This document shows positions 32,113-44,076 of a stretch of DNA of 64,000 nt, one piece after another. The DNA lies in contig OX621237.1 of NCBI GenBank assembly GCA_951640165.1, positions 9,238,001-9,302,000 of the forward strand, in the 5' to 3' direction. The notes under the pieces are model-generated. The model saw only the letters and a list, made by a program, of their open reading frames with translations. It ran no database searches and was not told the origin of the DNA. Source of the stretch: Pseudoips prasinana. Its lineage: Eukaryota; Arthropoda; Insecta; Lepidoptera; Nolidae. Numbering within the stretch: the stretch's first letter is position 1; each line of letters opens with the position of its first letter. The position numbers and the translations under genes are program-made.

Positions 32113-32214
32113 TTTGACGGGCCGGTTGGAGTGGTTAATAAATACTTGCCGTTCACGTCGTAGCACGGGTTCGATTCCCACCCAGTACAGATATTTGTGT
32201 GCATGAACATGTCT
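32113..32214 (+). repeat. tRNA-derived SINE, 5' part (split)
   Basis: GGCCGGTTGGAGTGGTTAATAAATACTTGCC, GGGTTCGATTCCCACCCAG, GCATGAACATGTCT. The 3' part resumes at 34407. Confidence 0.88.
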
Positions 32215-34406
32215 CAATCAATCAATCAATCAATCAAATCATTTATTGCTGAACATAGGTAGGTACAATATAAGATGACAAATAAAGGCGCTTAGTTCAC
32301 TATGTTCTGCCTGATGTGGCATGCAAAGTATTACATTATTACATCAAAGTTAATGTCACTAAATATCTTATTATCTAAATATCTTATTATTAGCATTATG
32401 TCATGTATTACACTTAATATAGACTACAATAGAATTAATCATCAACATCATAACTTAAATCGGACTTACAAAGCATTCACCTAAATTTCTAAATTATCAG
32501 TCAAGTACTCTTTTATAGAGTAGTATGCCTTATTTATTAACAATTCAAGAAGGTTCTTTCTGTATTTTGTGATAAGATCTTCTAATATAATGTTTTTGGG
32601 TAATCTACTATATAAAAATAAGTCGGGTTTTCCTTCCTGACGCTAAAACTCCAGAACCCACGAACCGATTTCCACGGTTTTGCATTCGTTGGAAAGGTCT
32701 CGGGCTCCGTGAGGTTTATAGCAAAGTAAATTTATAAAATTTAACGCGGTTAACACCGCGGGGCACAGCTAGTTTATGACAAATTTTTGGGGCCATACCC
32801 AAGAAATTTTTATTATACACGGTCTTTTTGTGTGGTCGGAATCTAATTTGTCGTTTGCTTTTTAGTGTGTCAAATAGATGGAAGTTGATTTTCACAAACA
32901 TTGATACCTCGTGTATGTAAAGACAAGATAATGTCAATACACGAAGACTTTTAAATAGTGGTTTACAACTATCAGTGCTTTGTAGACCAGATATAGCACG
33001 AAGACACGTTTTTTGGGATCTAAACACAGCCTCGATATTTGTTGAGTTGCCCCAGAATATTAAACCGTAGCGCAGAGTCGAAGTGACGTATGCGTGGTAT
33101 GCAGTTAATAGAGTACTCTGATTTACCTCTGTGTAAAGTTTATATAGAGCATATGAGTACTGACTAAGCCGTTTACACACACTGTCAGTATGTGATTTCC
33201 ATGACATATCTCTATCAAGTACTAGTCCTAAAAATGTTGTGGTTGTGGTTTCAGAAATATTTTTCGTATATCAGTTTTAGTATTGTTAGTGTTTTGTCCA
33301 TATGTCATAATTTTTGTCTTTTCAAAATTTATTTATAAGTTATTTACTTTTAACCAATCAATTAATACTTCTAAGCAATTATTTATATCTATTTCGAGGG
33401 TTATAATATCTTTTGCACTAAACACTACTGTACTGTCGTCAGCAAAAAGAACCATAGGATAATGTGTCACCCTTGGCAGGTCATTTATATAAATGAGAAA
33501 TAATAAAGGTCCCAAGATACTACCTTGGAGCACACCATAATATATTAGTCTCTGGCTAGAGACGTAAGTTTTCTCTGTTTTTGAGGTCGTGCAGATTTTT
33601 TTTACTTGCGTTACTTGTTTTCTACCTGTTAGATAAGAATTGAGCAAATTAAGTGCATTACCTCTGATGCCATAGCTTTCCAATTTACTAATAAGAATTT
33701 TAGGTTCCACAAAATCGAACGCTTTGCTCATGTCCATGAACAAACCCGCCACAGGCATTCCGTTATCAATATTGGTAATGATTTTTTAAAAGAAGTAATA
33801 TATTGCCATATTGATATTCTTATTTTTACGAAACCCATATTGTTCCTTTGTTAATATATTTATGTTTTCAAAAAATGAGTTTAATGAATTATAAATATTT
33901 TTTTCCACTATTTTAGAAATAATGGAAAGTTACGAAATTGGCCTATAATTTCCGGGATTCTGTTTTAAACCTTTTTTATAAATAGGCTTTATGACTGAAA
34001 GTTTAAGTCTATCCGGAAACACGCCATTTTACAAGCATAAGTTGACGATGTAAGTAAGCACTGGTGCGATTACATATGAGACAGATTTGACACCGTCAGT
34101 AATAATGTCATCATAGCCTGTACTCTTTGTGTTATTAAGAGATCCTATTGTTTTAAGAATCTCGGAAGGATCTGTAGGGCGTAAAAATATGGAGTCACGA
34201 TAGCTGTCAAATTTTGGTTGATAATCATTTGTGATGTCAGATTTAGATTCAATTTCGTCAACAAAATAATTATTCAGAGCATCGGTTATGTCTTTTGGAT
34301 TATTTATAATTTTATTGTCAATTAATAAACTTTGAATTCCTTCCGCCAGTTTGTTCGGCCATTTTTATTTATCACTTGCCAGGCTGCTTTATTCTCTGCT
34401 CTTGCG
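32215..34406 (-). pseudogene. 5'-truncated LINE (CR1-like) inserted in a SINE
   Basis: A 3' tail of (CAAT/TTGA)n at 32215-32236 is followed in minus orientation by the RT C-terminus (33207-32780, CLRAISGLQST, LRVLTLSCLYIHE). The RT core is at 33758-33333, with FMDMSKAFDFVEPK, GVLQGSILGPLLFLIYINDL and VLFADDSTVVF (catalytic ADD). Upstream come degraded fingers and a linker ending AENKAAWQVINKNGRTN at 34400. Several frame breaks make it inactive. GTCT flanks both ends (32211-32214, 34407-34410), and joining them restores the SINE. A Helitron-type element interrupts the 3' portion. Confidence 0.85.
32604..32772 (+). mobile_element. Non-autonomous Helitron-type element
   Basis: 5' TCTACTATATAAAAATAAG and 3' hairpin CGCGGTTAACACCGCG followed by ...CTAG then T: the canonical Helitron ends (5' TC, subterminal hairpin, 3' CTRR, insertion between A and T). 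The host LINE reads through if it is removed. Confidence 0.82.
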
Positions 34407-34514
34407 GTCTGTCCTGAGTCTGGGTGTAATTATGTATTCAGTTATCTGGTTTCCATATACAAGCTCTAGTTAGTTTGTCATCAGATAGCGGTGTGTGAAT
34501 AATTTCCTAGGATA
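34407..34514 (+). repeat. SINE, 3' part (continuation of 32113-32214)
   Basis: GTCTGTCCTGAGTCTGGGTGTAATT, CAGTTATCTGGTTTCCATA, CAAGCTCTAGTTAGTTTG, CCTAGGATA. The tail is itself split by a Helitron and resumes TATTATCATAAT at 34782. Confidence 0.85.
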
Positions 34515-34781
34515 TCTATATATAAAAAAATCAATGCCACTTTTCGTTGTAATGTTATAACTCAACAACGCCTTTACCGATTGCGCTAATTTTGATCTTG
34601 AATTATTCGTGGAAGTCCAGGGAAGGTTTGTACTTAGAGAAAATTAAAAAAAAGTCTTAAAAAAGTGTAAAATCAACATCTTTTAGCAATTTAAAATATA
34701 TTTTTTATTGAATAAGTGAACTAAATATTTTTTTTTTATTACTATGCCTTATACGTAGCGAAGCACGTACCGGGCCGCTAG
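34515..34781 (+). mobile_element. Non-autonomous Helitron-type element, second family
   Basis: 5' TCTATATATAAAAAAATC, interior CGCCTTTACCGATTGCGCTAATTTTGATC, 3' GCACGTACCGGGCCGCTAG before T; inserted between A and T in the SINE tail. Confidence 0.78.
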
Positions 34782-36160
34782 TATTATCATAATATTTTTC
34801 TCGAAAATCTCTTTCGGTTAATAATGATATTCACGGACTTACGCCAAGTCAGCATCAAGTTCTATTATGGACTCATGATACGGTGTGTCATTCTGCAAAA
34901 AACATCTTACATGTTCAAATTCACAGCTTTTTGCATATTTATGTAGGGGGTTGGCGCTAAGTCTAAAATGCGTAGGGTGTGGTGTAAATGCTTTGGAATA
35001 ATACCTACCTGTAGTGGAGAGCACCAGTGCCTACAATACATACTTTTTTCATTTTCCATTTTTAACAACCTCTTCTTTTAATTCTATGTATGTACAAACA
35101 ACACGAAACAGTTTAATTAATAACTTTGATCGAATGCTAGGGAGCGGTAACATATTTAAGGAACTCTATTACTGATCTAAATATATCAGTTAGTGTAAGT
35201 AATTGAAGACTGGGTGTGGTAGCCTGTCATCTGTAACACCGGTAGTTGTCTGTTTGTGTGTTAATTACTCAGTGACAAATGACAAATCAAATAGACTGGG
35301 TAGATGATAGGTGCAGACAACGCCACAGCGGTTGATACACGTCGACCTTGACAACGCCTTTATTACAGACTAGTTAAGGGTGGTATTGCAGTGCAACTGT
35401 ATCTACTGACATAGCGTAGACTGTTCCTACTAATACTGTTACGACCATAGACTTTATGTTTAGTACATTTTTAGACGTATCACAGCATGACATTTATTAG
35501 TTTTGGGCCTATTTAAAATAGACTTTTGTATTGATCTGTGGAGTGTCATAACTTCTACTAAAATACGATGTCCACAAATACAAGATAGTACCTACGTCTC
35601 GTTTTTGACGTATCTATATAATATATATGCCAAAAAAAGTATTGGCCTACATTTAAAATTCAGGATATTGTAATTATTCACGACAAATTTGATGAGCGGC
35701 ATCTGAACATAATTATGTTATCAGAAAATTTACAGTCGTTTTTCTATCATAGTATTTTTATATTATTAAGCTTAGTAACGGAGGATACCAGACCATCCAT
35801 GGACATCAAAGTTAGATTTACTATTCCGTAAAAAAAGCCTGAAACCTGTTTATGGGGAATACAATTTAATGTGTAGTATGACAATATGTAGCAAAAATAT
35901 AGCTAAAATTTAAAATGTTGATAATTAAACCTACACATGATCCTTGACAATAACTTAATTTAAGTTAGTTAAATATCGTTACTGTTATAAAATAAATCTT
36001 ATTGTAAATTATTTCCTACAATCCGTGTACCTAAATATCTATATGTACCTAGAAATAATTATAAATTAATTATATATTACTACGAACATGTTCTGACTAT
36101 TTACAAGCGCTTTTTTAAAGTCTACGTGAATAAAAACTTTTTTTATTTATATATAATAAA

Positions 36161-36280
36161 TTGTATTCCCCGATTACTTCCCTGAATGCTAGTAATACTG
36201 CACCTTGGGCCCCGAACTCTAAAAACACAGCACACGTGCCTAATATATCGTTTATCGTTGTAGCTGAGATGATGTGTCAA
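36161..36280 (-). other. Candidate splice-bounded open segment
   Basis: On the minus strand ACATCATCTCAG precedes an open frame (T-I-N-D-I-L-G-T-C-A-V-F-L-E-F-G-A-Q-G...) with a GTAATC possible donor near 36170. It is hydrophobic and protein-like but the family is not recognised. It lies in the central loop of the 34941-37740 inverted repeat. Confidence 0.2.
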
Positions 36281-36469
36281 ATTCTTGTTTACTACCATTG
36301 TGATATAATTCATTATATGTTAATGTTTACAACACGTTATTACTAATATACCTAGAGAACGCTTTACTGTATTTAAAAATAAATACGAGACAATAAATGA
36401 ATAGGTGGGTAATTACATAAAAAGTGTAAACTTGAGTATTGTCTGTCTCGGTGTAGAATTTTCCAGTAT

Positions 36470-36900
36470 TCTCTATCGTCAGCCTTCTCGTTGACTTGTT
36501 TGTACGCTTCCATTTTCACTACTTCCTTCACCTGGCCCATATAATTACGCCTCGGTCAGCCCTTTGTTCTCCTTGCCACAATTTTTCCTTCTATAATGTT
36601 GGTGGTAATGAACTGGTCGTGTCGAATTTAATGTAGGTACTATAATTTTTCCTCGTTTATTCTCAATGTGCTTTAGTATTTTGTCATTCTTCTTCAAGAC
36701 TTCATCATTTACCACTTTATCAGCCAGGAGGCTCTTTCGATCTTTTTCATTCTCTCCTGTCTTAATTTCACAAGCGTAAAGGGCACTGCTCCAAACATAA
36801 GTTTTAATAAGCTTTTTCCAGATGTTTTTATTATTTTTTAGCAGACACAGATGTTTTTTGTACGGAATAGTTATTCTAACTTTGATGTCCATGAATGGTC
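36470..36900 (-). pseudogene. LINE ORF2 C-terminal fragment
   Basis: Minus frame: MDIKVRITIPYKKHLCL, WKKLIKTYVWSSALYACE, then NDEVLKKNDKILKHIENKRGK and downstream N-x-G-R-R-N-Y-M-like sequence. This is the order of the segment after the RT core in many arthropod LINEs (K+AF..K..L....K...R+.L++..+W..ALY..E). No catalytic RT residues are left. Confidence 0.65.
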
Positions 36901-37894
36901 TTCTATCTTCCGTTACTAAGCTTAATAATATAAAAATACTAAGATAGAAAAGCGACTATAAATGTTCAGACTTCAGATAACGCTCGTCAAATCTGTCGTG
37001 AATAGTTGTAATTCACGTTTACTATCCCAAATCTGTATAGAAATATCGTCCAGAATATAAATTAATGGTTAACATTAGCAGAATCATATATTATATCTCC
37101 ATTTTTAAAAACCATTGTTCAGTAAGATCTATATAATGACAAAAAGTGTTCAATGTAAACAGTATTTGTCGGAACAAAATATAAAGAAAACCTAACGCCT
37201 AACTACAAATGATATGACTTGCTTTGAACTCGTAAAAAGGTACCCAGCTATTGACTTTGCAATAAACTAGGGTACTCCTATTAACTTTTAGCAACTTAAT
37301 AAGAACTACTTATGTGTTTCATGTTTCCACATTAGGTAAATTAAGTAACCGTACTTGGATCTACGCTTGTAATGCTCATAACTCACATAACCGACAGTGA
37401 GTGAGTCTCTGGTATGGGCCCAAGAGACATAGTTAGATAGTTAATTATTGGAGCATATCCAAAACTATATATAACATTAGACCGGACATTACTCTAGTTG
37501 ATAAAGATAATCTAGTTACATACCTAATTGATACTGCAATACCTAATACATATAATATACAGAAAACAATCACAGGAAAAAATTATAAATACATAGAATT
37601 AAAAGAAGAGGTTGTTAAAAAATGGAAAATGAAAAAAGTATGTATTGTAGGCTCTGGTGCTCTCCACTCCAGGTAGGTATTATTCCAAAGCATTTACACC
37701 ACACCCTACGCATTTTAGACTTAGCGCCAACCCCCTACATACCAGTGGTTACGTCCGCGTGGACGTAAATACTATTCTTAAAATAACTTGTAGACAGCTT
37801 TTATAACCATTTGTATTATTGTATCCAGTGATACTTTAGTCAAAATTGGTTAAGCCATTTCATTGATTAGCCAGACCAACCTAACTTTACAGCG

Positions 37895-37953
37895 AGCCAA
37901 AAATTTTAGAATACTGTATGTTAGGTACATACGGTATTTTAAAATTTTTGGCT
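37895..37953. repeat. Hairpin palindrome, 27-bp arms
   Basis: AGCCAAAAATTTTAGAATAC... , a 5-base loop, then the reverse complement with about two mismatches. Confidence 0.9.
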
Positions 37954-37954
37954 G

Positions 37955-39590
37955 TTTCTTTACACTCACACAGTACACATTAAGAAAATTTGACTACTGT
38001 TAAAAAATATAAAATTAAATTTAACTTGATATTGTTACAATTTGTTAAAGACCTAAATTTATATAGGTCTACCCCAAAATAATACCTACTGATAGGAAAA
38101 AGAATTAATAGTAGTACGATCATGTCACAAACGGCGGAAAAATCTAATAACTACTTTAATTTTAACATTTTACACAGACACTTCAATTTTATTTATTTAG
38201 TCAGCAATAGTAGCTTCCCTGATACCAAATTGTTCCTTTTAATAGACTTTAAGATTCTGCATATGACTAGTATGTATGTATGTACATATGTACCTTTGTA
38301 AGTGCACGGTTTCCGGCAGCAATTCCTAAGTGAATAAAATGAGAAATGAAAATTTGCGTGAAAAATATTCATTAGACAAATTAAGGCGTAAGAAACCGAA
38401 CTTAATATGCCTGATATTTTTTATATGACGATCCTACTGCAATTTTAAGTCGAAAGTCATTCCGAAAATATACAGTTGAAAGAACTAAGTCTCATATTAT
38501 CACAGTGAATTATATTTGGTTGTGAGATACATTGACTTAATCGCATTCAGTGAGAGATTATTTGCGGCGGACAAATTAGATATTATTCCTGGAGGGATAA
38601 AGAGGCAAGGACATAATTAAGAGCAAACTCTACATACCAAACTATAAATAAATACCCAAAAGGAGTACGCATGATTATAGATGACTGTATTTATTATAGA
38701 TGTGTAATACGTTCTAGATATTATCCTAACTTACTTTCTTGCCCTCTGTTTTACTGTACTTTTCCTTCTTAAGTCTTGGTTATAAAATATAGATATCAGT
38801 ATCTTCATCTTCTTAGCGTGTCGATGCCAAACTAGTCAAATTTTTGTGGCCCAGAACGTGGCCACAATGATTGCCCTGCTTGTGGCATTCATAATATCCT
38901 GCCATAAACATGTGGCATGGCAGATATCAGTATTAATATATATTTCTCTGACGTCTTGGGACGTCGACGTTCATATACTGCAATTTATATATAAGTCTAA
39001 CACAGAATCGGTCCCGAGACATGAGCAGGTGGACTGACATGAAGTCATGACACTTCTTAAGCGGTACGACATTAGTGGTAAAGTAGGTACTGAGCAAGAC
39101 GGCATGTCATCGAAGATGGCAAAAAAATCGGTGCGTTGCACTAGAGTTGTGAGAGTTCGATATGTTGTGACACAATAATCCAACTATTAAGAGGCCAAGG
39201 AGAACCAGCTGCCTCTTTCCAGAACAGAACAGGAAAGAATATGAAAAATAACCATCTATTAAATATAACTATAGCCAAATATTGTACCATGACGTCGTGC
39301 TAAATAAAAAGAGATTTTGGTGGACCTAATGCCACGTGCCGTTTCTTTGTGCCACATGATATACGAATATTTGACGTACCTACTCATACGTTGTCCGAAA
39401 GATTAAAAAAATAATGAGGTAAATTATTAAACAAAATTTATTTTTTTTATGTTATGTTACACGATTTCTCCATTGTTTGAGAACCGATTTTGCTATTGTT
39501 GTATATTTTAAAACGGTAACTATTTCTTCTTAATTCTTTGTTTTGCTGTGTGGTAATTAAGACAAATACGAATGCCGTAGGGGCGTAAAA
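37955..39590. other. No gene seen
   Basis: AT-rich. Repeated GTGGCATGGCAGATATC-like words near 38870-38935. No splice-bounded ORF found. Confidence 0.4.
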
Positions 39591-39828
39591 GTCACCAGAA
39601 TATTGACTAGAGAACGGGCAGCAGCGTCTCTATGAGTACTATAACCGCCAAGCCAAAACATGGCAAATATCTTTCAAATGAATTATCATCGGAAGAGACC
39701 TTAGGCCGATATGATGAAGTCGTGTTTGTTATAAAAGGAGAACGGGCGGAAGTGCTCCGTGGGCCAATTGTGTGGTGCCCATAGTAAAAAAAAAAAAAAA
39801 CCTTGTGTGTACTTATGTACACGCGTTA

Positions 39829-40075
39829 GAAGTTATACTTCTTAATATACAACTTGAACATAGTTATCAATTTTCATACCACCTAGAACTAACTTCATGC
39901 TGTTATTTTTAACAGCACGATGCGCGCGCAGATGCGCGCTCATCGTAAAAATTCACTGTCATACCACCTAGAACTAACTTCATGCTGTTAAATTTTTTGG
40001 TGTCGGTGTGCGCGCGCATCGTAAAAATTCACTCTCATCATTTTTTCTCCATCGCGCCAAAAGAAGTATAACTTC
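39829..40075. mobile_element. 247-bp MITE with internal tandem duplication
   Basis: Perfect 15-bp TIRs GAAGTTATACTTCTT / AAGAAGTATAACTTC. Inside, an ~80-bp unit (ACCACCTAGAACTAACTTCA...GCGCGC...CATCGTAAAAATTCACTs TCAT) occurs twice in tandem (about 39878-39960 and 39961-40040). Confidence 0.88.
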
Positions 40076-40544
40076 AAAAATATCCCACACTTATGAACTA
40101 ATAGATGATCTAGGTTTCATCAGCCGTCGCAAATTAGACCAAAGTTGATACTAAAATGTCTGATCTCCTTTATAAGACATCCAAGTGCCTTATCATTTTT
40201 CCTTGTTTTATCTGCAGGTACCTATTTTTATACAGTATCTAAATAAGGTTATAGTTAGCTTGTATTTTAAAGATCGTACTCTATACGGGTGACAATGAAG
40301 CGAGGTCGGCGCCATTATCCTCCAATACTTTGTGATTTGAATACAAAAATGCCATTAAGTGCTTTCTTGCCGAAGCAGTGAACAATGAAATATTATGAGC
40401 GTTCAGCGCTCCGTAATGAATTAATCGGCTATTGATCATTTTATTGTATGCAGGAACTATTAGAATACAGACGGTTTTACGACTAGGTACTGTTGGCTGG
40501 TTATTAAGCGTAGATTAGACACACCTACTGGTTCTATAGTTTAT

Positions 40545-41095
40545 ACTACAAAAAAAATGTCTAAGAATTATTTATAGTATGTATACAACTGACTCGCTTA
40601 GAACCATATTCAGGGATAAGGGTTTTCTGACACTTACTGGTATTTATATTCTGGAAATTTGTATTTTTGTAAAACACAACATGGAATATTTTGTGCTCAA
40701 ATCTGCCACCAGATCTAATTTACGGACTAGATATAAGTATAACTTACAGTTGCCACCATCCATTAATAATACAATTTTTTACAAGAGTACTTTTGTTACT
40801 GCAATACGCATATATAATCATCTACCTGTTAATGTCAAGGAATTAGAAGGCAAAAATTCAAAAACGTTCTGAAAAAGTGGCTTATTTCCAATGTGTTTAA
40901 CGATCTCAATGAGTATTTTGCCAAAAAGTAGTCCATTTTTCTATATATGTATATTATAATAATAAGAATTGTTATGTACTATTATGTTCAATACATAAGC
41001 CTTACTGTTGCACTGATACTCAAAATTGTATACCATCTACAACCATGTACACAGTTTTAGCAATAAAGAAATCTTTATCTTAAATCTTAACACTG
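40545..41095 (+). pseudogene. LINE RT C-terminal fragment and 3' UTR
   Basis: Frame reads K-K-C-L-R-I-I-Y then TDSLRTIFRDKGFLTLTGIY, YILEICIFVK and later YKSTFVTAIRIYNHLPVNVK, the C-terminal signature of CR1-like ORF2. A 3' UTR ends in AATAAAGAAATCTTTATCTTAAATC. Confidence 0.75.
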
Positions 41096-41224
41096 GTTCA
41101 TACAGCTATACATCAAGCTATACATTTCCAGTATAAGCTGATCCCGTATTGTATAGGATTTCGATGCTTGATATGTAGCCGTGTGTTGTACATGTCTTAG
41201 GAAAATTTTTAGCTACCACCGTTA

Positions 41225-41420
41225 ATGTGATTTTTTTTTGTATACTTAATAGTTAGGTAAACGAGCTAGTGGTTCATACTGATGGTAAGTGTTCACCGTC
41301 GCTCGTAATACCAGAGGGGCCGCAAGCGGTTTCCCGGCCTTCTGGTAGATAGCCACACGCCTAAGCAGCAAAATTATCCTATAGTGCAGACGTTATAGGA
41401 CTCCAGCACTTTTAATGTTC
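41225..41420 (-). repeat. Dispersed SINE-like repeat
   Basis: AAACGAGCTAGTGGTTCATACTGATGGTAAG, ACCGTCGCTCGTAATACCAGAGGGGCCGCAAG, CCCGGCCTTCTGG: a module common in Lepidoptera and related to the one at 50960-51245 in the opposite sense. Confidence 0.6.
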
Positions 41421-41879
41421 TCTTAAGGGTTCTAGTTTTTGCTGCATCGCTTATAATAGCAAGCATGGAGATAGTTGGGCCTTATAGTATATCTCCTCCT
41501 ATACATTAACTTATAATTACTTATAGGCCGAAATTAAAAGTCAAATATAAGCTTGGGTGACCTATAAAAGTATCGCGAGGGTGTAAACGCAGTCAAGAGC
41601 AGATAAACTGGTAAGCTATGCTTATAACTACTAACAAGAAACATTATAGAACCACTATAAGTAAAGTATACCAATAAGAGTGATAAACAGAACTAAACAT
41701 TCTGGATACTATTTGCATTTATTACTTGGTTTTATAAGGGTTTATACATTTACTTTACAGAACAATTATCAGTAAAATGGAGCGGTTATATAGTGGTATA
41801 TACCAATATCGTTATAATCTTAACACGCTTATAAAGGTTTAATATAATATACTTAGTATCCAAAATTATATCCGTGGTG

Positions 41880-41990
41880 TCCTGAACAAGAAAACATTGC
41901 GATAAATATTTAGGTAAATCATTACCTTGTTTACCCGACGTTTCGGCATGGATTGCACCAGCCGTACACAGTACAGTGTCTACAGTATAT
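41880..41990. repeat. Dispersed repeat with CCCGACGTTTCGG motif
   Basis: TAAATCATTACCTTGTTTACCCGACGTTTCGGCATGGATTGCACC is a familiar dispersed lepidopteran word. Short and non-coding. Confidence 0.45.
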
Positions 41991-43478
41991 AAAAAAAAAA
42001 AATGTGTACAAATCGCGAAAGTTTAAAAACATTAAGAAAACATTGGTTTATAATGGTCTTGCAAATTCGGTTATAGTCTCAGTACGGATATTTTGATTTT
42101 GTTGAATCGTAGAAATATGAGAAGGTTCCGTACAAAATTGTTATTGTGAAAATTTAAGACAAAATGTTTATTTTAATGATTCTGCACGAAAAAACGTTTC
42201 TAGTCATTTAGTCATTTATTCATAAACAAAATAATTTGTATCTGAATTTGCACACATAAATAAAATACACAATTAAAATTTACAATACAAATAATATAAA
42301 AATAATGTCATCATTTATCAAAAAAATTACACACAAATTTAAATAATTCTATAAAAATGTTAATTACAGTTAAATTAGAAAGAGTAGTCAAGAGTTAGTT
42401 AAAATAACAATTATAAAATTTCTGGTCAGATCAATAAATAATAATCAATTAAATTCACTAAAAAGTATCATAATTATAAAATACAATTTAATTGCAGAAC
42501 TCGACTGTAGTCAGTACTTTTTGTGTCTAGAGGCTAGAGCTTATCTTTGAGAAATTCTTCTATGCTGTAATAACATTTCCTCAACAACAGTGACTTCAAT
42601 TTTCCACTAAAATCGTTTGGAGTCATGGAATTTTTTAATTGTACAGGCAATTTATTGTACATTTTTACTGATTGTACTGTTGAGGCATGTTTGACGACAT
42701 TAAGCTTAGGCTGTATGAGATTAGGTAGATCCTTCCTTCGCGTCGTTATTCTGATTTGTCTCTGTTCTTCTTTCTCAAACTTATGAATGTTTTTAACAAA
42801 ATGACTAAGCAGGACCAGAATATAGAGGCATGGTACTGTGAGAATGTGCAGTTTCTCAAAATGATCTCTACAGGACTCCGTTTGTTTAATGCGAAGCATA
42901 GTTCTCAAGGCTCGTTTCTGTATAACGAAAGCAGCATTAATATTGTATTGATACCGTAACATGGGAGACTTTAGAACGACGGGGCGGCTTTGATGATAAC
43001 TTAAAAATGTTACTTTTATGTTATTATTTCAAAAAGTATCCGAACGCGTCCAAATTTTTTTTAGTTTTGTTAACACTGATATTTCGGCCATCTTGTCATT
43101 CACTCACAAAGCGCTGGCGCATCTGTGTCCGTGGAAAATAATTATTGAAAGTGAATCCTAATTAATATAAGTAATTCATGCTCATATAACTTCTTATATG
43201 CCAAAATAACCATGTATATTTCTCTTTTGAGCTTTGAGTATATATATTTCATGGTTTATTGTAAATTTATTCCGAATTTCTTATTTTTTATTTTTGCAAG
43301 ATTTTTGAGGTTATTATCGTTTAAGTTGTCGGGGTTAATTTGATTTTTTCACCGGGGCGAATTTGAGAGGAATCAAAGTCACCCCGTTCTCGCAGTCTTT
43401 GATTTGTAAAGGTTTTATATTGTGTTTGATTTGTAAAGGTTTTACTATCAAAGTCGCCCCTGTTCAGGAACAACCATA

Positions 43479-43630
43479 GTGCGCAATTACAAAAAGACTC
43501 CGGGCACAAGGAATTATAGAAATTACACTACTGAAGTGCTAGAAGAAGCCATTGAAAAAATAACTGACAATGAAATGTCCATAAGTCAAGCTTCACAAAC
43601 CTACATTATACCATTCGGGACGTTGTATCA
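43479..43630 (+). pseudogene. Pogo-type transposase N-terminus (psq HTH) relic
   Basis: V-R-N-Y-K-K-T-P-G-T-R-N-Y, then Y-T-T-E-V-L-E-E-A-I, NEMSISQASQTYIIPFGTLY. This is the typical N-terminal DNA-binding helix-turn-helix of Tigger/pogo transposases (RNYKRK...Y....L..A...+...G..S...A+..Y.IP..TL). Homology stops at 43625; the catalytic DDE domain is missing. Confidence 0.75.
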
Positions 43631-44076
43631 TCCCGAACTCAAATATGGTTGCTATATCTTTCCAATTAAGGTTCCTGTTAAAGAAATGTAAAATTTAATA
43701 TTTACTGTTGATGTGAAACATCTATAGCCGCACGTAAAACAGATTTCTGGCGTGGCGACGCATGCCGTGGCGCATGCGCAATCGACTTTTTATTTTATCA
43801 TTATGACATATTTGGTTCCTATCGCAATACGTTCTTTTCTGCATATTACTTTTACAAAATAATGTCGATGTTTCACATCTGCCAGGCGTCCCGTGACGGC
43901 TCATTATTCCTAAATCTTTAGGTCGATTTATTTTTTTCTTATTAAGTTTGATTATTGTGCCTAACCTAATTGGTATAATCATTAAGTTCGGTACAAATCT
44001 GTTTTGCTACATTTTGAAATTTTAATAAAAGTTTAAATAAATGTTTTTGTGATTTGAAACTTGTTATTTCGTCATA

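Larger units (their letters stand above)
34941..37740. repeat. 2.8-kb region bounded by 150-bp inverted repeats
   Basis: Outer arms are 34941-35090 (ATGTAGGGGGTTGGCGCTAA...) and 37590-37740 (its complement). Inner arms are 35672-35836 and 36855-37008, sharing TATTATTAAGCTTAGTAACG and ATGGACATCAAAGTTAG. The inner arms contain LINE coding sequence, so they are an inverted duplication of a LINE piece. Sequence between outer and inner arms is not symmetrical. No TIR-plus-target-duplication was identified. Confidence 0.85.
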
